DNA of 64,000 nt from Aquaticitalea lipolytica (GTDB lineage Bacteria; Bacteroidota; Bacteroidia; Flavobacteriales; Flavobacteriaceae), in the NCBI RefSeq assembly GCF_014641635.1, contig NZ_BMIC01000004.1, positions 1 through 64,000 of the forward strand, written 5' to 3'. This document shows, in pieces, positions 24,766 through 34,306 of the stretch (positions within the stretch are counted from its first letter, which is position 1; every line of letters starts with the position of its first letter). The notes below the pieces were generated by a model. That model searched no databases. It was not told where the DNA came from and saw only the letters and a program-made list of their open reading frames with translations. The translations under genes were made by a program, and so were the position numbers.

Positions 24766-25899
24766 CTAACTGTATTTTACTTTTCTTAAAATACGTAACG
24801 ATTCTTTAAACGTTAAATACATCTCTTCACTATAATCTTTTAAATAAGGTCTTGACTCATTTAGCTTATCAATGGCTTCATGAAATAGATTGAGATAACA
24901 TATTAAATAGGTTGCTGGAAGGTTTTTTAAATCTTGTTCTTCATTACTTGTTAAGGTTAATCCTTTTTTTAGTTTTTCTAAAATAGCATTATTAGCATTA
25001 TAAATATGATGCAATACTTTTTTATCAAACTGTGGTGGCTGAAATAATAACTTTGTATCTATATGATAATTAGCATTGTTGCCAAATTGAATAATAGTTT
25101 CTTCTAATGGATAATATTTATACGAGTTTTGCAATCCAAGAGAAACATATTCTACAATTTTAAAAGAGTCATCATCATAAGAAATAGACACCTCATCTAA
25201 AGTTGAAAAAAACAAACGTACTTGCTCGTTTACAAGCTCAATATCTACTCTACTAAAAAAAGTTTCGTCTTTAACATACTTTTTTTGTCCTGCCCAACAC
25301 AACACAAAATACTCTTTAAAAACTTTATATTGTGGTTGATAGTCTTTACGCTTGTTCATAAAATCGAAAACACCATCTAAGGTATACTCAATATTGTTTT
25401 GAGCATGTGCTTCAATAGACTCAACAATTTTAGAATTAACATCTTTAATTTCAATATCAAACACTTTAGGCATACTCATACTTCCATCTCTAAAAAAGAC
25501 AGAGCCTCCATAATATTTCCAGATGTTTTTTCGAAGTGATGTAATTTTTCCTATTGGTCGTATAGTTACTAAACCAACTACTTTATCGTCTGGCAAATGC
25601 GGAAACGGAATGTTTTCATATTGAACTATTGGAGGATTTGATAGATAAGCATTAATAAGATTTTGTATTTTACTGTCGTCAAAAAAATCGACTCCAACAA
25701 TATTATTATCTTCATCATCTACACCAATAACAATAAATGAATTGTTTTTTGGGTTGCTGTTAGATAACGCACAAATATGTTTTAAAAACTTCGCCTTTCC
25801 TTCCTTTTCACTAATATCTATTTTACGCTTTTTATCATAAAAGCTATTCTCATCGTTGTGAGCAAGTAGGTTTTTTATGAGTAGGCGTTTGTTAATCAT
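24766..25899 (-). CDS. AlbA_2 (Schlafen-type) domain protein
   Basis: A 377-residue cytosolic protein. Residues about 5-135 match the AlbA_2 / Schlafen AlbA-like domain (FYDKKRKIDISEKEGKAKFL, FIVIGVDDEDNNIVGVDF, WKYYGGSVFFRDGS), usually seen in divergent ATP-binding or transcriptional regulator-like proteins. The rest (about 140-377) is unassigned and mostly helical by look. Such domains bind nucleic acid in some members; some act in defence. Here the neighbours (SDR, aldo/keto reductase) give no clear context, so the role is unknown. Confidence 0.8.
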   Translation of the reverse strand: MINKRLLIKNLLAHNDENSFYDKKRKIDISEKEGKAKFLKHICALSNSNPKNNSFIVIGVDDEDNNIVGVDFFDDSKIQNLINAYLSNPPIVQYENIPFPHLPDDKVVGLVTIRPIGKITSLRKNIWKYYGGSVFFRDGSMSMPKVFDIEIKDVNSKIVESIEAHAQNNIEYTLDGVFDFMNKRKDYQPQYKVFKEYFVLCWAGQKKYVKDETFFSRVDIELVNEQVRLFFSTLDEVSISYDDDSFKIVEYVSLGLQNSYKYYPLEETIIQFGNNANYHIDTKLLFQPPQFDKKVLHHIYNANNAILEKLKKGLTLTSNEEQDLKNLPATYLICYLNLFHEAIDKLNESRPYLKDYSEEMYLTFKESLRILRKVKYS

Positions 25900-25932
25900 A
25901 GATACTTCCCACGAGAGTGGAAATCTTTTGGT

Positions 25933-26685
25933 TTATAAATTCTTTTTTACTGTTGTACTATTAGCCTGTGCAGTTGGAAACACTAATAAATCTGCAATGT
26001 TAACATGTGTTGGTCGAGAAATAGCAAAATAGATGATTTCTGCTATATCTTCTGGTTGCAATGCTTTGTATCCTTTATAGACTGAATCTGCAACGACATC
26101 ACCTTTAAATCGAACTTGAGAAAACTCAGTCTCAACCAATCCTGGATTAATTGCACATACTTTAATCCCAAACGGATTTAAGTCAATACGCATACCTTCA
26201 GTTATTGCTAAAACAGCATGTTTACTCGCACAATACACATTGCCTTTTGGATACACTTCTTTACCTGCTGAAGAACCAATGTTTATAATATGTCCAGATT
26301 GTCTTTCAGTCATTTGAGGTATTACAGCTTTGCTTACATACAGTAATCCTTTTACATTTATATCCATCATTGCATCCCAATCGTCTGTATTTCCTGTTTG
26401 TATTGGGTCTAATCCGTGAGCATTTCCTGCATTATTAATTAATATGTCTATACTTTTAAAATCTTCAGGAAGGGAGTTTATAGCATTAAACGTTTCATCT
26501 TTATCTCGCACATCAAAATTAAGCGTGTGCACATCTGTTTGTTTTTCTAAAGCTTTTTGTATGGTATCTAATCGTTCTTGACGTCTACCACACAAAACTA
26601 AATTTATACCATATTTAGCAAATTCGTGAGCTGTTGCTCTTCCTATTCCGCTTGTAGCTCCTGTTATTAAGGCTGTTTTTTTCAT
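25933..26685 (-). CDS. SDR-family oxidoreductase
   Basis: A 250-residue classical short-chain dehydrogenase. It has the cofactor motif TGATSGIG (8-15), LCGRR at 31-35 (Arg residues suggesting NADP), NNAG (84-87), and the catalytic Ser138/Ser139, Tyr151 and Lys155 (YCASK). It resembles YdfG-type 3-hydroxy acid/L-serine dehydrogenases. It sits 14 nt after the aldo/keto reductase gene on the same strand, so they are likely cotranscribed. Confidence 0.92.
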   Translation of the reverse strand: MKKTALITGATSGIGRATAHEFAKYGINLVLCGRRQERLDTIQKALEKQTDVHTLNFDVRDKDETFNAINSLPEDFKSIDILINNAGNAHGLDPIQTGNTDDWDAMMDINVKGLLYVSKAVIPQMTERQSGHIINIGSSAGKEVYPKGNVYCASKHAVLAITEGMRIDLNPFGIKVCAINPGLVETEFSQVRFKGDVVADSVYKGYKALQPEDIAEIIYFAISRPTHVNIADLLVFPTAQANSTTVKKNL

Positions 26686-26698
26686 TTATTATAATCTA

Positions 26699-27568
26699 TT
26701 ATGGAACTTTGTGCCCTTGGCAAGCCACTAAAATTAAAAACCAATCTTCTAGTTCTAATTTTATCTGTATTGCTTTGGTTGCATTAGTAATTCTTTTGTA
26801 ATCTGTGGTGCCAACAACTGGATGAATATTAGCAGGATGCATCATAATCCAAGCCAGTAATAATTGGTCTTCAGTAGCATTATACTTACCCATTAACTTA
26901 CCTAGCTGTTTATGTATTCGTCTTGTTTGCTCGTTATCGTCTTTAAAAACATAACCTAAAGGTGACCAAGCCATAGGAGTAATATTGTTCAGCATCATAT
27001 AATCTAAAGTTCCATCATGCATCGCATTATGCTCTGTTAATGAAAACTCTATCTGATTTACAGAAACAACTGTGCTTTTCGATATTAAGTCTACTTGAGA
27101 GTTTGTAAAATTTGAAACTCCAAATGCTTTTATTTTTCCTTGTTGTTTTAATATAGAAACTGCTTCGGCAATATCATCTGGTTGCATTAACGGACTCGGT
27201 CGATGTAATAAAAACAAATCGATATAGTCTGTTTTTAAATTTTTTAATGATTCTTCGGCAGACCAAATAATATAATCTTTAGAATAATTATAATGTTTTA
27301 CCTTATTATTTCTGTTTTCTGATATGTATTGAATGCCACATTTAGATATTAATTGAATTGTTTCACGTTTTATACCACTTTCTGCAAAAGCATTTCCAAA
27401 ATCTGTTTCTGTAGTATAACCTCCATAAATATCCGCGTGATCAAATGTAGTTATTTGATTATCAACACAATGATTTGTTAGTTTAATTATTTCTGTTTTA
27501 GAAAATTGCTTACCCCAACTTCCCCATGTCATTGCACCTGCAATAATTTTTGAAAAATTCTTTTTCAT
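26699..27568 (-). CDS. Aldo/keto reductase
   Basis: A 289-residue TIM-barrel reductase, similar to YdhF-type enzymes. Catalytic residues of the family are visible: D43 and Y48 in FDHADIYGG, K76 in ISKCGI, and the His in FLLHRPSPL; the AFGVSNF segment is at the usual place. It probably uses NADPH and an aldehyde or ketone, not further defined. It starts a three-gene minus-strand row. Confidence 0.9.
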   Translation of the reverse strand: MKKNFSKIIAGAMTWGSWGKQFSKTEIIKLTNHCVDNQITTFDHADIYGGYTTETDFGNAFAESGIKRETIQLISKCGIQYISENRNNKVKHYNYSKDYIIWSAEESLKNLKTDYIDLFLLHRPSPLMQPDDIAEAVSILKQQGKIKAFGVSNFTNSQVDLISKSTVVSVNQIEFSLTEHNAMHDGTLDYMMLNNITPMAWSPLGYVFKDDNEQTRRIHKQLGKLMGKYNATEDQLLLAWIMMHPANIHPVVGTTDYKRITNATKAIQIKLELEDWFLILVACQGHKVP

Positions 27569-27731
27569 TTTTTTAATATATTCACACCTTAAAAATAGAA
27601 AACTAAAAACTCATAAAGCCCTTTGCATACTTAAATTTTTAACCAATTATTAACAGCAACACACGAAAAATTTTAACAATTTGCGGTACTCAAAATTTAG
27701 ACACCAATTTGAGACTAATTAAATTTAAATT

Positions 27732-28736
27732 ATGATGGAAGAAACAGGTACAATTGATATTAAGACCATTAACGAGAAAATTGAAAAGGAAAGTGCTTTT
27801 ATTGATTTGCTTACGTTAGAAATGAACAAAGTAATTGTTGGCCAAAAATATATGGTAGAACGATTACTAATTGGACTATTAGGTCAAGGACACATTTTAC
27901 TTGAAGGTGTGCCTGGATTAGCAAAAACTTTAGCTATTAATACACTTTCACAAGCTGTAAGCGGAAGCTTTAGCAGAGTACAGTTTACACCAGATTTATT
28001 ACCAGCAGATGTTGTAGGTACTTTAATTTACAACATGAAGGAGAACGATTTTAAAATTAAAAAAGGTCCTATTTTTGCAAACTTCGTTTTAGCAGATGAG
28101 ATTAATAGAGCACCTGCAAAAGTGCAATCTGCATTGCTTGAAGCAATGCAAGAAAAGCAAGTAACAATTGGTGATGAAACGTTTAAATTAGACAGACCAT
28201 TTTTAGTAATGGCAACTCAAAACCCAATTGAGCAAGAGGGAACTTATCCTTTGCCAGAAGCTCAAGTTGACCGTTTTATGCTAAAAACAGTTATTGATTA
28301 TCCTACAATACAAGATGAGCAATTAATTATTAGAGCTAACTTAAAAGGCGGTTTCGAAAAAGTTAACTCTGTTGTTTCTGTTGAACAAATATTAAGAGCA
28401 CAACAAGTTGTTAGAGAAGTGTACATGGATGAGAAAATTGAAAAATATATTCTCGATATTATTTTCGCAACACGTTTCCCTGAAAAATATAAACTATCCG
28501 ATTTAAAACCGCTTATATCGTTTGGAGCATCACCTCGTGGTAGTATTAATTTAGCGTTAGCAGCAAAATGTTACGCTTTTATTAAACGTCGTGGTTATGT
28601 AATACCAGAAGATGTTCGTGCTGTTGTACATGATGTATTACGCCACAGAATCGGAATTACTTACGAAGCAGAAGCTGAAAACATCACTTCAGTTGATATC
28701 ATCAACAAAATTGTAAACGAAATAGAAGTGCCATAA
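27732..28736 (+). CDS. MoxR family AAA+ ATPase
   Basis: A 334-residue MoxR-type AAA+ ATPase, thought to act as a chaperone for VWA-domain proteins. Walker A is GVPGLAKT (59-66), Walker B is VLADEINRAP (119-128), and sensor 1 is MATQNP. It heads the classic order moxR-DUF58-batA-E, so it likely works with BatA/BatB. The intergenic stretch to DUF58 is about 115 nt. The Bat proteins are tied to stress tolerance in some Bacteroidota; the role here is inferred. Confidence 0.93.
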   Translation: MMEETGTIDIKTINEKIEKESAFIDLLTLEMNKVIVGQKYMVERLLIGLLGQGHILLEGVPGLAKTLAINTLSQAVSGSFSRVQFTPDLLPADVVGTLIYNMKENDFKIKKGPIFANFVLADEINRAPAKVQSALLEAMQEKQVTIGDETFKLDRPFLVMATQNPIEQEGTYPLPEAQVDRFMLKTVIDYPTIQDEQLIIRANLKGGFEKVNSVVSVEQILRAQQVVREVYMDEKIEKYILDIIFATRFPEKYKLSDLKPLISFGASPRGSINLALAAKCYAFIKRRGYVIPEDVRAVVHDVLRHRIGITYEAEAENITSVDIINKIVNEIEVP

Positions 28737-28850
28737 TGTGAGTTTGCTGTATTCAGTTAAAGTATGCGGTTGCTTACTTAATTCTGAATACTATATATTA
28801 AACTCAACGGTTTGCTGAAAACTGCAACTGAAAACTGTTTACTAAAAAAG

Positions 28851-29717
28851 ATGGATACTAAAGAATTACTTAAAAAAGTACGAAAAATAGAGATTAAGAC
28901 ACGTCGATTGTCTAATCATATTTTTGGAGGCGAATACCACTCAACCTTCAAAGGTCGTGGTATGACTTTTAGCGAAGTTCGTGAGTATCAATATGGTGAT
29001 GATGTTAGAAATATAGACTGGAATGTTACAGCAAGATATAACGAGCCTTACATTAAAATATTTGAGGAAGAACGTGAGCTAACCATGATGTTGATGGTTG
29101 ATATTTCTGGATCAGAATGGTTTGGTACAGGTGAGCAGTTTAAAAACGAAATCATCACAGAAATTGCAGCAACCCTTGCATTCTCTGCAACTCAAAATAA
29201 TGATAAAATTGGATTGATTTTATTTTCTGACACCATCGAGTTGTATATTCCTCCAAAAAAAGGTCGTTCTCATGTATTGCGAATAATTCGTGAATTAATT
29301 GAATTTGAGCCAAAAAGCAAACAAACAAATATTGCCGAAGCATTAAAATTTTTATCAAATGTGATGAAAAAGAAAGCCATTGTTTTTGTGCTTTCAGATT
29401 TTATTGCTGACGACTATAAACAAACACTTAAAATAGTCGCAGGAAAACATGATGTTACTGGTATAAGAGTTTATGACAAGCGCGAAGAAAATATTCCAAA
29501 TTTAGGTGTTGTACAAATGCAAGATGAAGAAACAGGTGAGCTAATGTTAGTAAACACATCATCAAAAAAAGTACGTACTAATTATGGCAAGTTTTATAAC
29601 GAAAAGGTAGACTATTATAAAGATAGCTTTACTAAATCTGGCGCTGGAGTAATTGATTGTCGTGTTGATGAAAGTTATGTAAAAAAACTATTAGGATATT
29701 TTAAACAAAGAGGATAA
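28851..29717 (+). CDS. DUF58 domain protein
   Basis: A 288-residue cytosolic protein of DUF58, which has a VWA-like fold. The conserved part FSEVREYQYGDDVRNIDW and the MIDAS-like segment MLMVDISGSEWFG are visible. The ATG at 28851 (MDTKELLKKVRKIEIKTRR) is the usual family start; an upstream in-frame start at 28812 would add 13 residues of non-matching sequence. Second gene of the Bat operon. Confidence 0.92.
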   Translation: MDTKELLKKVRKIEIKTRRLSNHIFGGEYHSTFKGRGMTFSEVREYQYGDDVRNIDWNVTARYNEPYIKIFEEERELTMMLMVDISGSEWFGTGEQFKNEIITEIAATLAFSATQNNDKIGLILFSDTIELYIPPKKGRSHVLRIIRELIEFEPKSKQTNIAEALKFLSNVMKKKAIVFVLSDFIADDYKQTLKIVAGKHDVTGIRVYDKREENIPNLGVVQMQDEETGELMLVNTSSKKVRTNYGKFYNEKVDYYKDSFTKSGAGVIDCRVDESYVKKLLGYFKQRG

Positions 29718-29724
29718 AAGATTT

Positions 29725-31371
29725 ATGATTTACGAGTTTAAATTAACAAATTTTAAAAATAGACAAATAAGAAAAAGGCTTGTTACTATTGCCTTTTGTC
29801 TTTTGTCTATACTCTCTTTTTCTCAAGTTAAATTTTCAATCGATTCAACAAAAATTAAAATAGGTGAACAAATTACCTATAAAATTGAAGTTGAAGCAGA
29901 CACTACAGATTTAGTAGTTTTCCCAGAAGGGCAAACATTTACGCCTTTAGAGATGATTGAGTCTTATAAAACAGATACAACTAAAAACAAGGCTAAATAC
30001 AATCTGATAAAAAAATATGGCTTAACACAATTCGATTCTGGCTCATATACTATACCAAGACAAAAAATTATAATAGGCACAAAAACTTTTTATACAGATT
30101 CATTAAAGGTACTTGTAAATAATATAAAGGTAGACTCTACAAAACAAGGGTTGTATGATATAAAACCATTCATACAAGTAGAAAAAAGCACAAGTAACTG
30201 GTGGAAACCTTTACTATATATATTAGCAGCCTTACTAATTGTTGGTTTCTTGTTGTACTGGTTTATATGGCGTAAAAAACCATTAACAGAAGAAGAAGAA
30301 ATTGCATTACTACCTCCTTATGAACGCGCTAAACTAGCTTTAAAAAAATTAGATGAAAGTGACTTTTTAATGCAAGCAGAATTAAAAGGCTACTATTCTG
30401 AATTGACTTTTATTATTAGACGTTATCTGGACGAAAAAGTTTATGATAGAGCTTTAGAGAGCACTACAGATGAGCTTGTCTCTAGATTAAAGCTACTTAA
30501 AGATGGTAACCAAATTGAATTGAGCCATGACGATATTAGAAACATTGAAACCATTCTTAAGCGTGCCGATTTAGTAAAATTTGCCAAATCAGAACCAGAT
30601 ATCGAATTAGCCAAAATTGATAGAAATACTATTGATATAGAAATTGACCATGTAAAAGAAGCACTACCAGAACCTACTGAAGAAGAAAAGCTTCTCGACA
30701 AACAATATAAAGAAGAACAAGAACGTAAAAAGAAACGTAAAAAAATTATTGCTACAGTAGCAATTAGTGTGTTTTTATTATTTGCAACGCTTACAGGCTT
30801 TATCATAAAGTATGGATTTAACTATGTTAAAGACTCAGTTTTTGGTCACGAAAGCAAAGAATTATTGGAAGGCGATTGGGTAAGAAGTGAGTATGGTGTG
30901 CCACCTGTTATAATTTCTACACCTAAAGTTTTAGAGCGAATGGAAGTTAAAGCTATTGACACTATTCCAAATGCTAAAACAACATATTTTAATTACGGAA
31001 CACTGTTAAGCTCATTAAACATTGGTGTTAGTACAACTAAATTTAACTTACCAGATTCAACCAAAATAGATTTAAATCTTGCAGTTGAAAGTGGTTTAAA
31101 ACTTCTTGAAAAAAACGGTGTTAAAAATATCATTACTAAACGAGAACAATTTATTACGCCTAATGCAGCAGAAGGCTTAAAAGTACATGGAACTGCAGAT
31201 TTCCCTCGTCCACTTTCATCAGGCTATCAAAAAGGGAAATATACATTTCTATTATTTACATCAGGCAATGTGCTTCAGCAAGTAATTATGGTTTGTGAAG
31301 ATGACGATGTTTATGCTAATGATATATTGGAACGTATTTTAAATTCAGTAGAACTTAATAAGGCAGAATGA
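29725..31371 (+). CDS. BatD/DUF4381-like membrane protein of the Bat operon
   Basis: A 548-residue protein with a signal peptide (about 1-34, ending LSFSQ), an Ig-like periplasmic region (about 35-145) starting VKFSIDSTKIKIGEQITYKI, a membrane segment (about 162-181), a cytosolic part with a Lys-rich stretch, and a second membrane segment (about 340-365) with a further C-terminal domain. The region is related to the BatD repeats. It lies 7 nt after DUF58 and overlaps batA by 4 nt (ATGA). Confidence 0.75.
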   Translation: MIYEFKLTNFKNRQIRKRLVTIAFCLLSILSFSQVKFSIDSTKIKIGEQITYKIEVEADTTDLVVFPEGQTFTPLEMIESYKTDTTKNKAKYNLIKKYGLTQFDSGSYTIPRQKIIIGTKTFYTDSLKVLVNNIKVDSTKQGLYDIKPFIQVEKSTSNWWKPLLYILAALLIVGFLLYWFIWRKKPLTEEEEIALLPPYERAKLALKKLDESDFLMQAELKGYYSELTFIIRRYLDEKVYDRALESTTDELVSRLKLLKDGNQIELSHDDIRNIETILKRADLVKFAKSEPDIELAKIDRNTIDIEIDHVKEALPEPTEEEKLLDKQYKEEQERKKKRKKIIATVAISVFLLFATLTGFIIKYGFNYVKDSVFGHESKELLEGDWVRSEYGVPPVIISTPKVLERMEVKAIDTIPNAKTTYFNYGTLLSSLNIGVSTTKFNLPDSTKIDLNLAVESGLKLLEKNGVKNIITKREQFITPNAAEGLKVHGTADFPRPLSSGYQKGKYTFLLFTSGNVLQQVIMVCEDDDVYANDILERILNSVELNKAE

Positions 31372-32375
31372 TGTTTGAAGGCATAGAATTTTTAAATAAA
31401 GAAATGTTTTGGCAGTTTTTATTACTTCCATTAGCAATACTATGGTATGTTTTTAAACACAAAAAACAAACTGCAGAACTTAAAATATCTAGTATTAAAG
31501 GTTTTAAATTAACAAATAGTTTTTTACCAAAAATTAAACACCTTCTTTTTGCATTAAGATTATTAGCACTAGCATTATTAATTACAGCTATTGCACGACC
31601 AAGAACATCAGATGTATCTTCTAAAACTAAAACCACAAGAGGTATAGACATTGTAATGGCAATTGATGTATCAGCAAGTATGTTGGCAAAAGATTTATTA
31701 CCTAACCGATTAGAAGCCTTAAAAAAAGTTGCAGCTCAATTTATAAAAGGACGTCCTAACGATCGTATAGGTATTGTTGAATACGCAGGAGAAAGTTATA
31801 CCAAAACACCTATTACTAGTGATAAAGCCATTGTTTTACAGTCGCTAAACAATGTTGAATATAATACTGTTATTGAAGGAGGAACTGCTATAGGAATGGG
31901 ACTTGGAACAGCAGTAAACAGAATTAAAGATAGTAAAGCAAAGAGTAAAGTCATTATTCTATTAACAGATGGTGTAAACAATTCTGGGCAAATAGATCCA
32001 AAAACAGCTAGCTCCTTAGCTGTAGAATACGGAATTAAAGTATATACAATAGGATTAGGTACAAACGGAATGGCATTATCACCAATTGGTATAACGCCAA
32101 ACGGAGCGTTTCAATATGGTCGAGTACAAGTAGAAATTGACGAAGCGCTTTTAAAAGATATAGCTAAAGTTACAGGTGGTGAATATTTTAGAGCTACAGA
32201 CAATAAAAAACTAGCTGAGATTTATAACGAAATTAATAAACTCGAAAAAACTGATGTTGAAGAATTTAAGTTTACTAACTACGAAGAAAAATATCGTCCG
32301 TTAGTATTACTTGCTGGTTTACTATTATTAATAGAAGTGCTTTTGCGCTCAACATTATTTAGAAGTTTTATATAA
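31368..32375 (+). CDS. batA: BatA, VWA-domain protein
   Basis: A 335-residue inner-membrane protein with two N-terminal helices (about 14-30 and 58-77), a VWA domain (about 92-290) with MIDAS DVSAS (D100, S102, S104), and a C-terminal helix (about 310-330). VWA domains bind partners through a metal ion. In Bacteroidota BatA acts with BatB-E, a system linked to aerotolerance in some species. It overlaps its upstream neighbour by 4 nt. Confidence 0.92.
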   Translation: MMFEGIEFLNKEMFWQFLLLPLAILWYVFKHKKQTAELKISSIKGFKLTNSFLPKIKHLLFALRLLALALLITAIARPRTSDVSSKTKTTRGIDIVMAIDVSASMLAKDLLPNRLEALKKVAAQFIKGRPNDRIGIVEYAGESYTKTPITSDKAIVLQSLNNVEYNTVIEGGTAIGMGLGTAVNRIKDSKAKSKVIILLTDGVNNSGQIDPKTASSLAVEYGIKVYTIGLGTNGMALSPIGITPNGAFQYGRVQVEIDEALLKDIAKVTGGEYFRATDNKKLAEIYNEINKLEKTDVEEFKFTNYEEKYRPLVLLAGLLLLIEVLLRSTLFRSFI

Positions 32376-32395
32376 AGAAGATTAAAAACTAAAGC

Positions 32396-33430
32396 ATGCA
32401 ATTAGAAGAGAAAATATGGTTTTGGGTTTTAGGAGTAATTCCTGTAATCTTTCTATTGTTTTTAGTACTTCAGCTCTGGAAATATAAAACGCAAAGCAAG
32501 TTTGCTAATAAATCTATGCTTAAAAAATTAAGCCCAAATAGATCTATTTTCAAATCTGTTTTAAAAATGTTAGTACTATGTTTTGTGTTCTTCTGTCTAG
32601 CTATAGCATTAGTAAACCCTAAAATTGGAACAAAATTAGAAACTGTTAAACGCGAAGGTGTAGATATTGTTTTTGCAGTCGATGTCTCTAAAAGTATGCT
32701 AGCCGAAGATATTGCACCTAACCGATTAGAAAAGTCAAAACAATTAGTAACTCAAATTATAAATAATCTAGCAAGTGACAGAGTTGGTATAATAGCATAT
32801 GCAGGGAAAGCATTTCCTCAACTACCAATAACAACAGATTACTCTTCCGCTAAAATGTTCTTACAAAGTATGAACACTGATATGTTGTCATCACAAGGAA
32901 CAGCAATTAACGAAGCTATAAAATTGGCGCGAACCTATTATGATGATGATGAGCAAACAAATAGAGTTCTAATTATTATTTCAGATGGAGAAGATCATAG
33001 TAATGTTGCTGCAAATGTTGCCGAAGAAGCCGCAGATGAAGGCATAAGAATATTTACTATAGGAGTTGGAGATATAAAAGGTGGTCCAATTCCAGAAAAG
33101 AGAAACGGAATCATTCTTAATTATAAAAAAGACAATAATGGCGAAACCGTTATAACACGCTTAGATGAAGAGACTCTTAAAAACATTGCTACAGAAGCCA
33201 ATGGCGCATATATAAATGGTAGTAATACCAATAAAGTAGTAGAAGAGATAAGAGATATTCTTAATAAAATGGATAAAAAAGAATTCGAAGCAAAGCAATT
33301 TGCCGATTTCGAATCGCAATTTCAATGGTTTTTAGGTGCTGCTATTTTCTTTTTATTTATTGATATATTCTTATTAGAAAGAAAAACAGGGTGGCTTAAA
33401 CGATTGAATTTGTTTAACGAAAACCTATAA
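32396..33430 (+). CDS. batB: BatB, VWA-domain protein
   Basis: A 344-residue paralogue of BatA with the same layout: two N-terminal helices, a VWA domain with MIDAS DVSKS (D96, S98, S100), and a C-terminal helix (about 310-330). The pair probably forms a complex; the paralogy with BatA is visible throughout (for example AEDIAPNRLEKSKQL against AKDLLPNRLEALKKV). Fifth gene of the operon. Confidence 0.92.
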   Translation: MQLEEKIWFWVLGVIPVIFLLFLVLQLWKYKTQSKFANKSMLKKLSPNRSIFKSVLKMLVLCFVFFCLAIALVNPKIGTKLETVKREGVDIVFAVDVSKSMLAEDIAPNRLEKSKQLVTQIINNLASDRVGIIAYAGKAFPQLPITTDYSSAKMFLQSMNTDMLSSQGTAINEAIKLARTYYDDDEQTNRVLIIISDGEDHSNVAANVAEEAADEGIRIFTIGVGDIKGGPIPEKRNGIILNYKKDNNGETVITRLDEETLKNIATEANGAYINGSNTNKVVEEIRDILNKMDKKEFEAKQFADFESQFQWFLGAAIFFLFIDIFLLERKTGWLKRLNLFNENL

Positions 33431-33494
33431 AACATTTAAGAAAACATTATAATTATTGTAGCATTAGATTTTTTAGTTTTATAAAATATTTTAA

Positions 33495-34283
33495 ATGAAA
33501 CACTTAGTAATCATATTAATCGCATTAACAAGCATCTTTTCTTATGCACAAGAAAAAGATGAAGAAAAACTATTGGCAATAAAAAAGGCCAATAACTATG
33601 TTTATGAAGGTAATGAGCAAGTGTCTCAAGATAAATATATTGCTGCCGAAATGGAGTATCGTAAAGCCATTTCTGAACAGCCAGCAAATGTAGCTGGAGC
33701 ATACAACTTAGGGAATTCTTATTACAAGAAAAATAAATATGATGAAGCCTTGTATCGTTATGAGCAAGCGGCAAAAAATTCAACTTCGAAATCAGAAAAA
33801 CATAAGGCTTATCATAATATTGGGAACATTTTAATGAAAAATAAAAAATGCAAAGAGGCTGTTGAAGCTTTTAAAAATGCATTACGAAACGACCCAACAG
33901 ATGATGAAACTCGCTATAATCTTGGTTTAGCTAAAGAATGTGCCGAACAACAAAAAGACGACGACAAAGGAAACGATAAAGACAAGGACAAAGACAAAAA
34001 GGACGAGGATAAAAAAGACCAAGATAAGCAAGACAATAAAGACAAAAAAGAAGGCGACGATAAAAAAGATGAAGAAGGGAAGCCTAAAGATGATAAGCAA
34101 GATAAAGGCAAAGGTGACGAGAAGAAAGATGAAAAAAAACAACAACCTCAACCTGGTCAATTATCTCCTCAACAAATAAAAAACTTGCTTGAAGCAATGA
34201 ATAATCAAGAACAAAAAGTTCAGGAAAAAATAAATGCCGAAAAACAAAAAGGTGTTAAAGTAAAAACAGAAAAAGATTGGTAA
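33495..34283 (+). CDS. batC: BatC, TPR protein with charged linker
   Basis: A 262-residue exported protein: signal peptide (about 1-18), TPR units (about 30-150; AYNLGNSYYKKNKYDEALYR), then a highly charged Lys/Asp-rich linker (about 153-215) and a short conserved end with LSPQQIKNLLEAMNNQE. TPR and tail probably bind the VWA partners. The charged run is a compositional oddity and gives false overlapping frames on both strands. Confidence 0.9.
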   Translation: MKHLVIILIALTSIFSYAQEKDEEKLLAIKKANNYVYEGNEQVSQDKYIAAEMEYRKAISEQPANVAGAYNLGNSYYKKNKYDEALYRYEQAAKNSTSKSEKHKAYHNIGNILMKNKKCKEAVEAFKNALRNDPTDDETRYNLGLAKECAEQQKDDDKGNDKDKDKDKKDEDKKDQDKQDNKDKKEGDDKKDEEGKPKDDKQDKGKGDEKKDEKKQQPQPGQLSPQQIKNLLEAMNNQEQKVQEKINAEKQKGVKVKTEKDW

Positions 34284-34306
34284 ATCAAACTTTTTAGTGA
34301 ATTAAA

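Noticed and set aside
33914-34179. Several overlapping open frames on both strands inside batC
   Set aside because: They arise from the Lys/Asp/Glu low-complexity linker of BatC and have no independent start context or domain.
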